Origin: Planctomycetaceae bacterium
Lineage (GTDB): Bacteria; Planctomycetota; Phycisphaerae; UBA1845; UTPLA1
Assembly: GCA_011525745.1 (NCBI GenBank)
Contig: WYBU01000069.1
Coordinates: 30,735 to 94,734, forward strand
DNA: 64,000 nt
Direction: 5' to 3'
The position numbers and the translations under genes are program-made. Positions 16,945 through 27,553 of the stretch are shown in pieces. Position 1 is the stretch's first letter, and each line of letters opens with the position of its first letter. Below the pieces are notes generated by a model. It was not told the DNA's origin. It saw only the letters and a list, made by a program, of their open reading frames with translations, and made no database searches.

Positions 16945-18126
16945 TCAATCAATCAGCGGCTTGTCCGGCCCCGGCTCGCGCGCGGCCCGGCTGGTGGGCG
17001 ATTCGTTGCTCGCGGGCGTCGGCCCATTCGGTGGGCGGCCGACGGCCGGGTTGCGCGGGTCGATTTCCGCCGCCGCCGCTTTGAGCCGACGGTAGTACTC
17101 AAGCGACTGCGACATCGCCTCGTCGATGTCCAGCTTGATCAGATCAACGGCCCTTTGTTGAGCATCGATGGCCGCGTCGAACTGTCCCAGTTCGCCGCGA
17201 ACCCGAGCCAGCTCAGCCCACGCGAACGGATCGTCGCCGTCGGTCAGTTCCACCAGGCGGCAGGCGCACCGCGCCATCAGTCGCAGGTCGCGCGCCGTCG
17301 GCTGGGGCGATCGCCACTGGGACTCCAACAGCGCGTGCAGCGCCGCCGGTCGATCCCAACATGCAGCCCGCATGGCCTCGTTGACTTCGGTCAGCGCCTC
17401 GATCCGTCCGAGTCGTATCAGCCAGCGGCGCTTCTGTTCGTACGAGTCGGCTCGCGTCGGATCGGCGGCGATCACCTTGTCGAGCAGGTTCAGCACGGTC
17501 TTTGGATCGCCCTGTCGCCGCGCGTTGGCCATCATGCCATCGAGCATCTCGATCTGTTTCGCGGTCTCGACCGCCTTGCGGATGGCCGCGGCGTCGAGCT
17601 TGTCGGCGACGATGTCGGCGATCGCGTCGCGCGCTTCCCAGATCGACTTCCCGGCCCACGCCAGCCGTCCGCCGCGGTCGATCACGCACGTCCACGGAAA
17701 TTCGTCGATCCCGGCCATCCAGGCTTCGGTCGTCGAATTGTCCGAATCGTGGCCGATGATGAGCGGTACACGGGGCGGCCCTTGGGCGAAGCCGGCCAGC
17801 ACATGCGGCTCGTCGTTGCTGACGACGAGGACGACGACGCCGCGAGCGGTGAACGCGGCGTGAATCTGTGCCAGTCGGGCGACGTCGTCGAGCCAGGCGT
17901 CCTCGGCCGGTGATCCGAAATAAACAAGGAACGCACGTTCCTGGCCGTCGATCGCGCTGCCGGGCAGCGCCGGCGGCCGGCCATTGATCCATTCGCCGAC
18001 CTTCAGCGGCGGCGGTGCATCGCCGAGTGCCACGGGTCGCGGTTCGTCCGACTCCGGCGGTTCGGGTGGTTCGTCGGGCTGGCCGTACAGCGAAGCAATG
18101 GAAAGGAGCATCCACAGTCGAATCAT
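16945..18126 (-). CDS. Exported thioredoxin-fold/TPR protein without CxxC
   Basis: 393 residues started at 18126 (MIRLWMLLSIASLYG, a signal peptide). A TlpA/AhpC-like thioredoxin fold follows (about 40-165: FLVYFGSPAEDAW, GVVVLVVSNDE, FPWTCVIDRGGRLAWAG). The redox pair expected after the first strand is absent: the sequence is SPAE. After that come helical hairpins (about 170-355) resembling tetratricopeptide repeats, and a proline-rich tail. The fold family is fairly clear; disulfide chemistry is unlikely, and a binding or structural role outside the cytoplasm is inferred. Confidence 0.72.
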   Translation of the reverse strand: MIRLWMLLSIASLYGQPDEPPEPPESDEPRPVALGDAPPPLKVGEWINGRPPALPGSAIDGQERAFLVYFGSPAEDAWLDDVARLAQIHAAFTARGVVVLVVSNDEPHVLAGFAQGPPRVPLIIGHDSDNSTTEAWMAGIDEFPWTCVIDRGGRLAWAGKSIWEARDAIADIVADKLDAAAIRKAVETAKQIEMLDGMMANARRQGDPKTVLNLLDKVIAADPTRADSYEQKRRWLIRLGRIEALTEVNEAMRAACWDRPAALHALLESQWRSPQPTARDLRLMARCACRLVELTDGDDPFAWAELARVRGELGQFDAAIDAQQRAVDLIKLDIDEAMSQSLEYYRRLKAAAAEIDPRNPAVGRPPNGPTPASNESPTSRAAREPGPDKPLID

Positions 18127-18323
18127 GGTCGGCTCCGGCGGCCCACGGGCTGCATTCGGCTGCACCGAACCACACCCGCGGCCACATCCCGCCGCCCCAT
18201 CCGGGGCGGTCGTACAAGTGGTCGCACGCCTTGTATTTCCCTTCGTCGCACCCCCGCCTGCGCGGGGGCAGCTTCGTCGCTCTGATCTTCCCCTTCGTGC
18301 CGTTGTTTTGACGTTTCGAGGTC
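18127..18323. repeat. Short spacer with CCCGCCTGCGCGGG palindrome
   Basis: A palindrome of the CCCGCCTGCGCGGG type sits at about 18246-18262. Related sequences occur at about 28616-28630, 28659-28679 and 26714-26724. Similar short repeats are widespread in bacteria. No gene. Confidence 0.6.
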
Positions 18324-19283
18324 TTACGCCGTTTCCGCCATCCCGCGCTCATTCAGCGCGCGCTTGAGCACGGACGGCAGCACAAAGACGGTGCTTTCTT
18401 CCGCCGTCGTGACGTATTCGATGTCGCCCGCTCCCAGTTCGCGCAATCGCGCCAGCACCGCCTGAACGACCGGTTCCGGCGTGCTCGCCCCGGCCGTCAC
18501 GCCGACGACGTCGACGCCGTCGAACCAATCGCTTCGGATTTCGTCGGCGGCGTCGATCAGAAAGCCGCGCACGCCGCGCTGCGTGCCGACCTCGACCAGA
18601 CGCGCCGCGTTGCTCGAGTTCTTCGATCCGACCACCAGCAGCAGCGTCATGCCACGCTCGGTCATGGATTTGACGGCGTCCTGGCGGTTCTGCGTGGCGT
18701 AGCAGATGTCTTCGGTCGGCGGCAACTCCAGGTGCGGAAAACGCCGGCGCAGCGCGCGGATCACGCCCGCCGTGTCGTCGACGCCCAACGTCGTTTGCGT
18801 CAGCACCATCAGGCGTTGATGCGGCGGCACGGGTTTGTCGCGGGCTTGGCGCTCGTCTTCGACGAGCGTGATGTGCTCCGGCGCGTGGCCCAGCGTGCCC
18901 ACGACTTCGTCGTGTCCCTCGTGCCCGATCAGGATGATGTGATAGCCCTGTTGCACGAAGCGCAGCACTTCCAGATGCACCTTCGTCACCAGCGGGCACG
19001 TGGCGTCGATGACTTGCAGACCGCGCCGGCGTGCCTGCTCGAACACGGCGGGCGCGACGCCGTGCGCGCTGAGAATGGCGCGCGCGCCGTGGGGGACCTC
19101 GTCGAGTTCGTTGACGAAGATGCCGCCGCGCTGTCGCAGTTCGCGCACGACGTGGCTGTTGTGCACGATCTCCTTGCGCACGTAGACGGGCGGTCCATAG
19201 ACGTCCAGGGCCAACTCGACGATCTTGATCGCCCGATCGACCCCGGCACAAAACCCGCGCGGATTGGCCAGCAGCACCTGCAC
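18324..19283 (-). CDS. ispH: 4-hydroxy-3-methylbut-2-enyl diphosphate reductase
   Basis: Last enzyme of the MEP isoprenoid pathway, a [4Fe-4S] enzyme reducing HMBPP to IPP and DMAPP. The three cluster cysteines are in NPRGFCAGVDRAI, DATCPLVTKVH and ICYATQNRQDAV, and the conserved histidines are in SAHGVAP and GHEGHDEV. The C-terminal part has VGSKNSSNAARL and GVTAGASTPE. The frame is open to 19379, but family members begin right at VLLANPRGFCAG, so I prefer the GTG at 19283, which has GGAG about 12 nt upstream; 319 residues. Single gene, no pathway neighbours. Confidence 0.93.
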   Translation of the reverse strand: MQVLLANPRGFCAGVDRAIKIVELALDVYGPPVYVRKEIVHNSHVVRELRQRGGIFVNELDEVPHGARAILSAHGVAPAVFEQARRRGLQVIDATCPLVTKVHLEVLRFVQQGYHIILIGHEGHDEVVGTLGHAPEHITLVEDERQARDKPVPPHQRLMVLTQTTLGVDDTAGVIRALRRRFPHLELPPTEDICYATQNRQDAVKSMTERGMTLLLVVGSKNSSNAARLVEVGTQRGVRGFLIDAADEIRSDWFDGVDVVGVTAGASTPEPVVQAVLARLRELGAGDIEYVTTAEESTVFVLPSVLKRALNERGMAETA

Positions 19284-19398
19284 GACGCGTCGACTCCGAT
19301 TGTTGCGAACCGCGATTGTATTGGATTGTACGCGACCGTCGAGCAATCGGCGTTGAACGACGCAGGAAATCGAACGCAAGGCAACGGCGAATGGAGCG

Positions 19399-21390
19399 TC
19401 AAAAGTGAACGTAGAAGTTCGTGTCGACGCCGCGATACTGCGTGATCGTGCCGGTGTCGTCGCCGTCGCAAAAGAACTCGTGCGTCGACGTGTTGATGTT
19501 CATGGGATCGTCCGGATCGGGCCACGTGGCCGTCGCGGTGAAGCTGTCGCCGGCGCGGAGCGTCAACTCGTGGTTGCCGCCGGGCGCAAGCGAAAAGCTG
19601 GTTGCGCCCATCGAGAGCGGATTGCACCCATCGTTCGGCGAGATCGTGACCTGCATCGTCACGGGTTCGTCGGTCTCGTCCGAGGGGTTCCAGATCAGTC
19701 CTTTCACGTAGGGCGAGAATTCCACCGTGTCGGTGCTTTCGACGCCGTTGACCACGACCTTGACCGGACCGAAGACCGCGCCGACCGGCACGCTGAATTC
19801 AAGCGAGTCGCCGGATGCCGCCGTTGCTTCGGCCGTTCCCGGCCCGCCGTGATTGATATCGCTGAAGTCCACGACGTTGTTGGCGGGGTTGCGGAAATCG
19901 AAGCCCTTGCCGGTCGCGACGATCATATCCTCGAAGTAGCCGTTGTCCGGAGTCAGCGCCGTCAGCCGCGGGCGAATCGTGATGGGAACTTCAGCCAGAA
20001 TCTCGAAAGTCCCGTTCGGCTCAATCAGCACGAACTGGAGCTTGCGATTGCCGGCGATCACGTTGTCCAGCTCCAGTATGTCGACGTAAGATGCGAGGTT
20101 TTCGAACGCAAGAATGTTGCCAAGTTGCACCGGAATCGCCTGCCGACTGCCTTCCTGCATCTCGAAGTCCAGCGCCAACGCCAGCGTGGCCGTCGTGGCG
20201 CCGTCGCTGTTGAGGATGTCCTCGGGGTCGACGTTGACGCCGTTCTGTTTGATCTCGAAATGCAGATGCGGCGCCACGCCGCCGGTGGAGTCGGAGCGGC
20301 CGATGGACTGCCCGGCCGTCACCGTATCGCCGACGTTGACCGAGGCCGGATTGGTCATGTGCATATACCGCGAAACCTCGCCGTTACCGTGATCGATCTC
20401 GACGATGTATCCGCCGGTGATGTTGCCGGTCGCCGTGCGGCCGCAGTTGACGCTGTTGGTCTGACAGCTTGCGCGAATCACCGTACCGTCGCCGACGGAA
20501 TGTACGTTCGTGCCGTCGGCGGCGCGGTAGTCGACGCCCATGTGATTCGTCGATGCCCCCTGCGCGGGCGAATTCCGAGGTCCGAAGTCGCTCGTGACGG
20601 TCAGCGAGTCGAGCGGCGGGCTCGTGATGTTGCTGAATTGAATGCCGATCCGGCCGCGTACGGCGATCGGCGCGTCGCCGGCGTTAACCGTTGTTCCCGG
20701 GGCCGGCTCGTCGGCGATGAACACGACTTGCGCGCGGAACTCACGTCCGCCCACGCCCACTCCCGCGTAGCCGGAGTAGACCATCGAGCCGCCCTGGGCC
20801 GCGCTCGTCTTGATTCGCGCCGCCGCCGTGCCGTCCGGTCCCAGCAGACCGATGCCGATCATGGCCGTGAGCATGCCGGTCTGCTCATCGAAGGTTCCAC
20901 GCACCGGTACCCAAGCAGGGCCGCCGGTGTCTTCATCGATGTAGCCGGCCACGTAGATGCGGTCGTTCGGGCCGGTCGCGGGCATGCGCAGCACGACGTA
21001 GGAGGGCTGGTCGTTGACGACTTCGACTGCGATGCGCGTCAACGGCTCGATCAGGAACGCGCCGTCATTGAGGTCGGCGAACAGGCTTCGGCCCTCGTCG
21101 GTCAGCATAGTCTGCGTCATCGCGCCGTGGATATCGCCGGCGGCGCCTTGCGGGAATGACAACGAGGCGATGCCGGGCAGGTCGATGCCGCCGCCGGCCG
21201 GGGGAATCGTGAACTCCCGGATCGACTCAGCGACGCTGTTCTCGATCAGTCCCGGAAACAGTGAGTCGCCGTCGCCTGGCAACTGCCCGGGCAGCGGCAT
21301 TGTGTTGGGACAGCCTGTTAGAAATGAAACAATGGTGACGACGGCCAGCAGCGACCAGGCGCTGTGACGGTGCGACACATGAGCGTCCAC
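19399..21390 (-). CDS. M23 (LytM) peptidase-domain lipoprotein with IPT/TIG-like domain
   Basis: 663 residues from a GTG at 21390 preceded by AAAGGAGAG, an excellent ribosome binding site. The signal peptide ends in a lipobox, VSFLTGC. The M23 metallopeptidase core lies near residues 275-405: NHMGVDYRA and PHLHFEI supply zinc ligands (H, D, and the second H of HLH), and HGNGEVSRYMHM is the strand between. Catalytically required residues are present, so endopeptidase activity on peptidoglycan cross-links or another peptide is plausible. C-terminal to it is an IPT/TIG-like beta domain (LTALTPDNGYFEDMIVATG). Envelope-anchored; no functional neighbours. Confidence 0.85.
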   Translation of the reverse strand: MDAHVSHRHSAWSLLAVVTIVSFLTGCPNTMPLPGQLPGDGDSLFPGLIENSVAESIREFTIPPAGGGIDLPGIASLSFPQGAAGDIHGAMTQTMLTDEGRSLFADLNDGAFLIEPLTRIAVEVVNDQPSYVVLRMPATGPNDRIYVAGYIDEDTGGPAWVPVRGTFDEQTGMLTAMIGIGLLGPDGTAAARIKTSAAQGGSMVYSGYAGVGVGGREFRAQVVFIADEPAPGTTVNAGDAPIAVRGRIGIQFSNITSPPLDSLTVTSDFGPRNSPAQGASTNHMGVDYRAADGTNVHSVGDGTVIRASCQTNSVNCGRTATGNITGGYIVEIDHGNGEVSRYMHMTNPASVNVGDTVTAGQSIGRSDSTGGVAPHLHFEIKQNGVNVDPEDILNSDGATTATLALALDFEMQEGSRQAIPVQLGNILAFENLASYVDILELDNVIAGNRKLQFVLIEPNGTFEILAEVPITIRPRLTALTPDNGYFEDMIVATGKGFDFRNPANNVVDFSDINHGGPGTAEATAASGDSLEFSVPVGAVFGPVKVVVNGVESTDTVEFSPYVKGLIWNPSDETDEPVTMQVTISPNDGCNPLSMGATSFSLAPGGNHELTLRAGDSFTATATWPDPDDPMNINTSTHEFFCDGDDTGTITQYRGVDTNFYVHF

Positions 21391-21589
21391 GGAGCTCTCC
21401 TTTTTTCCGCGCGGCTGCGGGGAATGCCTGCGCGGCGACGTGTGCCGATCGGGGGATGGACTCAAGTTACGGGATAAGAGTCGGCCTGTGGACAGGGTAA
21501 TCAAGAGCGGATGCAATTGCAATCCACTCGCACGATGTGCGATCTTTGCATGATATTGCGATTGCCCAAATCAGCGCACCTGCTCCATT

Positions 21590-22054
21590 TCAGTCGTGAT
21601 GGTCAACGCTGAGGCCGTCGTTTTCGACTTGCGCAATTGCTTTGCCGCATTCCGGACACCGCGCGTCGGACACTGACTTCAGGCAGTAGTGGCAGTTGGG
21701 GCAGGTCGGCACGCCGCGCCGCATCAGCTCGGACCGCATTTCCTGTCGCAGGCCGCGTCGATAGCCGCTGAGGCAGAACCAGGTATACGCCGCGACGCCG
21801 GCGAGTAATGTGCCGCGCTGCCACCAGGTAAAACCGCCGGGCCACGGCACAACGTCCCGCAGAAGATCGACAACATAGAGCGGCAGCAGGACGAAAACTG
21901 CGGAGCATACGATCGCCGGAACGACGAGGCGCGCGCTCCAGTTGTCGCGCTTCATCACCGAGCGCGCGAAGTCGTCCGCCTGCTCGACCGTCTCAAACAA
22001 CTCTCGCTCCGGCACGTCGGCCAGGCGCGGCGGTTTGCGATGATGACGTGTCAT
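21590..22054 (-). CDS. Two-pass membrane protein with C-terminal zinc ribbon
   Basis: 154 residues. Two transmembrane segments (about 43-66 and 78-97) follow a charged N-terminus, and a zinc ribbon closes the protein: CPNC (117-120) and CPEC (132-135). Here the ribbon is C-terminal, unlike the other two related proteins in the window (1343-2284 and 49582-50250), where it is N-terminal. Function unknown. Confidence 0.7.
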   Translation of the reverse strand: MTRHHRKPPRLADVPERELFETVEQADDFARSVMKRDNWSARLVVPAIVCSAVFVLLPLYVVDLLRDVVPWPGGFTWWQRGTLLAGVAAYTWFCLSGYRRGLRQEMRSELMRRGVPTCPNCHYCLKSVSDARCPECGKAIAQVENDGLSVDHHD

Positions 22055-22189
22055 CGGGCGAGCCTCCGAGCAATCTCCCGCACGCCATCGCCGCGGCGAT
22101 ACACGGCGTGCGCGCGGTCACGAATGTTACGGACTGCTCGCGAATTCACGGACCTGCGGGCTGGCGAGCAAGTCCGCTGCTGTAACCCC

Positions 22190-23203
22190 TCATTCACGCC
22201 GGGAATGCACCGCCGAATCGACGGCGATGAGCACGCGGCCGGTTCGGATCAGCTCGGCGGTAGCCGGATCGCCGCGCAGTCGGTCGGCATCGTCAGTCGA
22301 CAGAACGATGTCGCCTGTGTGCGGGCCGGCCGATTCCACAGCCTGCGCCGCGCCGACCAGGCGCCATCGGCGTGTTTGCGCCACCGGCCGCGACTCGGCT
22401 TCGGAGTGATCCCGTTTCGCGTTGATTCCCGCGACGATCTGCTCGAAGCTCAGCGATGTTTCGACGTAGACCGCGGGCGGCCGAGCCGACTCGGCGTTCG
22501 CGGCCGTTGCAGCGCCGACGGAGGTTGCCGCGTCGCAAACAACGGCGCCATCCTCCTGGCGGATCATCGGAAACAAACAGGGTTTCAGGCCGGCGCCGCG
22601 CGCGTCGATGATGATGATGGCCGGATCGTCAGCCGGTTCCGCGTCCGCCACTGCACCGGCCTGCCGACCGGCGCGAATGGCCTTGCGGCGTCGGTCGCGG
22701 GCGGCCACCAATGCGACGCCGGTCGCGCCCCACAGCGGTGCGCGCAGCTCGACCTCGCATTGGGTCGGCCGGTCCGGCGGCAGCCAGCGGACGGCGGTCG
22801 TGCGCTGGCCGCGCAGCGCGCCCCGTACGCGGACTTCGCCTTCACGCAAATCGCGAAGGCGACCGTCGCGATCGATCGGCACGTCCAGCGCCAATGCCAG
22901 CGCGTTGCGCGCGGCGACGATCTCGGCGGCGCGCTGCGCCGCCCGGCGATCCCGGGCGCGCGGTCCCTGCACGCAGCCGATGCCGCGCACGATCAGCTCG
23001 CCGTTCGTCCAGTCGACGTGACCGTCGCCTTCAGCGCGAACGTGCGGTTTGAATCCGGCGGGCAGCGATGGAGTCGCCTGCCGCACAACGCTTTTCGCTG
23101 TCGGCGGCGGGTCGAACGTGGCTGCCATGACGCAGCATGTGATGCACCATCCCGCCACGGATGAGAACTCCAGGATGAGATCCGACGGTGGACATTGTAC
23201 CAT
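22190..23203 (-). CDS. Hypothetical exported protein
   Basis: 337 residues, not recognised with certainty. The first 26 residues could be a signal region with cysteines; if M26 (23128) is the start, no export signal remains. Residues about 60-165 (GHVDWTNGELIVRGIGC...ALALALDVPIDRDGRL...ELRAPLWGATGV) resemble LPP20/curli-assembly-type lipoprotein domains in their W-x-N-G and G-x-G pattern and alanine-rich helix, at low certainty. The C-terminal half contains IIIIDARGAGLKPCLFP, a compact alpha/beta segment. It is the last gene before the 16S unit on this strand. Confidence 0.55.
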   Translation of the reverse strand: MVQCPPSDLILEFSSVAGWCITCCVMAATFDPPPTAKSVVRQATPSLPAGFKPHVRAEGDGHVDWTNGELIVRGIGCVQGPRARDRRAAQRAAEIVAARNALALALDVPIDRDGRLRDLREGEVRVRGALRGQRTTAVRWLPPDRPTQCEVELRAPLWGATGVALVAARDRRRKAIRAGRQAGAVADAEPADDPAIIIIDARGAGLKPCLFPMIRQEDGAVVCDAATSVGAATAANAESARPPAVYVETSLSFEQIVAGINAKRDHSEAESRPVAQTRRWRLVGAAQAVESAGPHTGDIVLSTDDADRLRGDPATAELIRTGRVLIAVDSAVHSRRE

Positions 23204-23284
23204 TCGCGGCGCGAGGGCGATCCGCTGTGTAGATTCGCGATCGGACCAGGATCATGCAAAGCGATGTGACGGGAAATGCGCAAT

Positions 23285-23306
23285 AAAAAAGAAACAGAGG
23301 TTGCCG
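23285..23306 (-). terminator. 16S trailer: processing-stem arm and U-run
   Basis: The minus-strand transcript reads CGGCAACCTCTGTT (complement of 23293-23306) and then CTTTTTTATTG. The 14-nt arm is the exact complement of AACAGAGGTTGCCG in the leader (25280-25293), so it can form the stem that brackets pre-16S rRNA; the U-run after it is a likely end of the transcript. Confidence 0.65.
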
Positions 23307-23446
23307 GGAAACGGATTTCTCCGCCATCGCGCGGCGCGGCTGGTTCGGCCGAAGCCGAATCATCGCGCCGCCGAGAGTGTGCTGACCTGTCAGGAAACCG
23401 GGAACTGGGATGCAGTTTCCGGTCTCGAGTCTCTAGTTATTCCCTA

Positions 23447-25032
<1,586 letters not shown>

Positions 25033-25279
25033 AATTGTTCGTCAACAGCGCGCTTCGATCGGCCCGAAGGCCGCCATCGCCGGTTGTTCACCGTCGATGG
25101 AAGAAGCACGTTCGTTTACGAAAAGGCTCAAACGCTCGTCTGCAATACGAGAATGTTTGAGCTGCCGGAACACCGATTCCGGCGGCTTGGTTGGCTCCGC
25201 TGACGGCACGTAACGGCCATCAGGCGGAGGATCCAGGCGAACGTCGGGATTGCAGCCCGGCGAACGCCTCACATTCTCG

Positions 25280-25309
25280 CGGCAACCTCTGTTCACTTGT
25301 CAAAGAGCA
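25280..25309 (-). promoter_or_regulatory. 16S leader: boxA and processing-stem arm
   Basis: The minus-strand transcript reads TGCTCTTTGACAA (complement of 25297-25309), one base from the classical rRNA antitermination boxA, followed at once by the processing-stem arm AACAGAGGTTGCCG (25280-25293). A boxB-like hairpin, CCCGC-TTCG-GCGGG (25379-25392), lies upstream of boxA, the usual order in rRNA leaders. Confidence 0.75.
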
Positions 25310-25463
25310 GAGCACAGCAGCGCAACAAAAAACCGGTCGACTCACCCGACCGCCACCCCGTCGGCCCAGCGTTTTTATCCCGCCGAAGCGGGCACACTGA
25401 GCGGGGATTCGATCGGAAAATGAACCCCAACCGGCTCAAGATCAACCGCTGCTGGCAAAGGGT

Positions 25464-25491
25464 AATGTAGCTCAGTTTTTCGGATTGTCAA
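25464..25491 (-). promoter_or_regulatory. 16S rRNA promoter
   Basis: Minus strand TTGACA (25486-25491), 16-bp spacer, TACATT (25464-25469). Predicted start near 25457, giving a leader of about 425 nt before mature 16S. The region 25033-25463 contains no gene and is the leader RNA with boxA and boxB-like elements. Confidence 0.75.
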
Positions 25492-25568
25492 GGCGGCCGA
25501 AACGTGAGCGGAGCGAAAAAAACGACCGCGGCGTCATCGAAATCCGCAGCCTTATAAGCTTCAAGAAG

Positions 25569-26576
25569 TTACGGTAATTCGGTCGATCTTCTCATGTTGC
25601 GCAATTTCGCGGCCAGATCTGCAAAAGCGGGAAAGTCAACCGCCTGCGGCCCGTCCGATAATGCTTGATCAGGCGCCGGATGAACTTCCACCATCGCCCC
25701 GTCCAGACCAGCCGCCAGGCTCGCCAGTACCAGCGGCGGCACCACCGAGGCCAGGCCGGCGCCGTGCGACGGATCGACGATCACCGGCAAATGGGTCAGT
25801 TGCTTCGTCAGTACCGCGCCCGCGAGATCCAGCGTGTTGCGCGTCATGGTCTCGAATGTGCGGATGCCGCGTTCGCACAACACCACCTGCGCGTTCCCGC
25901 CGGCGAGGAGATACTCCGCCGCCAGCAGCCACTCGTTCAGCGTGGCGCTGATGCCGCGTTTGAGCAGAACCGGTTTGCCGACCTTGCCCACCGCTTCGAC
26001 CAGCGAGTAGTTGTGCATATTCCGAGCGCCGAGTTGCAGCACGTCGGCGACCTGCACCACGGCAGGAAGCGTCTCGACGTCTTTGACCTCGGTCACGATG
26101 CGCAAATCGAAGCGGCTCTTGACTTCGTCGAGCAGGCGCAGCCCCTCGTCGCCCAGCCCCTGAAAGGCATAGGGCGACGTGCGCGGCTTGTAGGCGCCGC
26201 CGCGGAAAAACCGCACGCCTTCGCGCGAAACACACTCGGCAGTTCGCATCACTTGCTCACGCGATTCGACGGCGCAGGGGCCGGCGATCAGCGTAAAACG
26301 TCCGCCGCCGATCGGTTCGTCGCGAACCATCAGCGTCGTTCCCTGCGGCCGTTGCTGACGACGCACCAGCGTGGGCGGTTCTCCGTTCTTTTCGCAGGCC
26401 GACACGCCGGGTAAGGCGGCCAGGCGCTCCGTTGGCGCGGATCGTCCGACGCCGAACACGTTGATGGTCCAGGTTTCGCCGCGGATTCGATGGGGAATCA
26501 GGCCCAGCTCGCGGACATGCGCACAGACCGTTTCCAGTTGGGCGGGCGTTGCATCCGGCTTCATCACGATCAGCAT
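25569..26576 (-). CDS. aroF: 3-deoxy-7-phosphoheptulonate (DAHP) synthase, type I-beta
   Basis: 335 residues from M at 26576 (MLIVMKPDAT). First enzyme of the shikimate pathway, joining PEP and erythrose-4-phosphate. Residues 1-70 form the ferredoxin-like regulatory domain known from Thermotoga-type enzymes, where tyrosine or phenylalanine binding inhibits. The barrel has FTLIAGPCAVESREQ, GGAYKPRTSPYAFQGLG, GARNMHNYSL, LLKRG and VDPSHGAG. Metal-binding C, H, E and D residues are in those motifs. An upstream in-frame extension to 26636 lacks homology. Monocistronic; the 16S promoter begins about 80 bp beyond its stop. Confidence 0.93.
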   Translation of the reverse strand: MLIVMKPDATPAQLETVCAHVRELGLIPHRIRGETWTINVFGVGRSAPTERLAALPGVSACEKNGEPPTLVRRQQRPQGTTLMVRDEPIGGGRFTLIAGPCAVESREQVMRTAECVSREGVRFFRGGAYKPRTSPYAFQGLGDEGLRLLDEVKSRFDLRIVTEVKDVETLPAVVQVADVLQLGARNMHNYSLVEAVGKVGKPVLLKRGISATLNEWLLAAEYLLAGGNAQVVLCERGIRTFETMTRNTLDLAGAVLTKQLTHLPVIVDPSHGAGLASVVPPLVLASLAAGLDGAMVEVHPAPDQALSDGPQAVDFPAFADLAAKLRNMRRSTELP

Positions 26577-26775
26577 CGTCGAAGTCCATCCTGTCGGGTT
26601 GGAAAGTCCATTATAGTCCGGACGGCTGGCGCACAAAGCACCCTCCGCTCACTCCGGAAGCCCTAAACCGCGTCCTTCCCGGGGACGGGGGCATTTGATC
26701 GACGCGTCATATCCGCGCAGGCGGGAATCCAGTCGTACGACGCGAAGCTGGCCCCCGCCCACGCGAGGGCGACAG

Positions 26776-26812
26776 GCATGAATGCACCGCCGAGGGCGGC
26801 TGTGGTTCATGC
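26776..26812. repeat. Hairpin upstream of pyrR, single copy of GCCGAGGGCGGC repeat
   Basis: GCATGAA (26776-26782) pairs with TTCATGC (26806-26812), enclosing CACCGCC-GAG-GGCGG. The core CACCGCCGAGGGCGGCTGTG differs by one base from the palindrome repeated six times at 34137-34475. It lies about 56 bp before the pyrR start and would be in its leader if transcription begins upstream. A PyrR-binding loop consensus was not recognised. Confidence 0.6.
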
Positions 26813-26867
26813 CGTGCTCGACACCGAGCCGACCGGAAGCGTATGCTGTTCGCTCGTGAGCAAGACC

Positions 26868-27386
26868 ATGTCGATCCTGCTGGACCAAAAGGGAGTAGCC
26901 GCGACATTGGAGCGGCTGTCCGGCGAAGTGCGGGCGGCGCTGCCGCCGGATGCTCCGGCCGCCATCGTCGGTATTCGCTCGCGCGGCGAAGTGCTGGCGC
27001 AGCGGATGCAGGCGGCGCTACAGCGGCGCGGCTGCAAAAACCTGGCGCACGGATCGCTGGACATCACGCTTTATCGCGACGATCTGGCCGAGATCGGCCC
27101 GGCGGCGCAGGTGCGCCGCACTGAGATCGAGTTCGACGTGCAGGACTGCTTCATCGTGCTGGTCGACGACGTGCTGTTCACCGGCCGCAGCGCCCGCGCG
27201 GCGATCGATGCGCTCGTGGACCTGGGCCGGCCGCGGGCGATCCGGCTGGCGGTGATGGTCGATCGCGGCGGTCGCGAGCTTCCGATTCAGGCCGACTTCG
27301 TCGGTGTGCGCACGCCTGATCCAAAACGTCACGTGACGGTGAAGCTGGTCGAGACCGACGGCGAGGACTGCGTGGAAGTGGTGTGA
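26868..27386 (+). CDS. pyrR: Pyrimidine operon regulator / uracil phosphoribosyltransferase
   Basis: 172 residues from the ATG at 26868 (a GTG four codons earlier is also possible). PyrR is a phosphoribosyltransferase-fold protein that binds pyr mRNA in response to UMP/UTP and often has weak uracil phosphoribosyltransferase activity. Seen here: AIVGIRSRGEVLAQRM near the N-terminus, DITLYRDDLAE, the PRPP-binding loop IVLVDDVLFTGRSARAAIDAL, and RELPIQADFVGV at the C-terminus. It is followed by pyrB 167 bp away on the same strand, the common pyrR-pyrB order. Confidence 0.93.
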   Translation: MSILLDQKGVAATLERLSGEVRAALPPDAPAAIVGIRSRGEVLAQRMQAALQRRGCKNLAHGSLDITLYRDDLAEIGPAAQVRRTEIEFDVQDCFIVLVDDVLFTGRSARAAIDALVDLGRPRAIRLAVMVDRGGRELPIQADFVGVRTPDPKRHVTVKLVETDGEDCVEVV

Positions 27387-27404
27387 GGTCTGGTACGGAT
27401 GGTC

Positions 27405-27482
27405 AGCTTGTTCGCATGTTGCGTATTGCATGTTGCGTATTGCATGGTGCGGGCATTCTGCCCGCACGAACGGGCTACAAGC
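27405..27482. repeat. Tandem micro-repeat plus two palindromes between pyrR and pyrB
   Basis: GCATGTTGCGTATT is repeated twice and then partially (about 27413-27445), directly followed by GGTGCGGGCATTCTGCCCGCAC and AACGGGCTACAAGCCCGTT, two palindromes. The first palindrome recurs at 12419-12440, the second type near 2389 and 36739. These occupy most of the 167-bp spacer and could act in the mRNA leader of pyrB. Confidence 0.7.
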
Positions 27483-27553
27483 CCGTTCCACGCGACAATG
27501 ATAAGACGCAGCGACCCTGACCAGCGCCAGCAGGCGACGAAGACGCGGGAATC

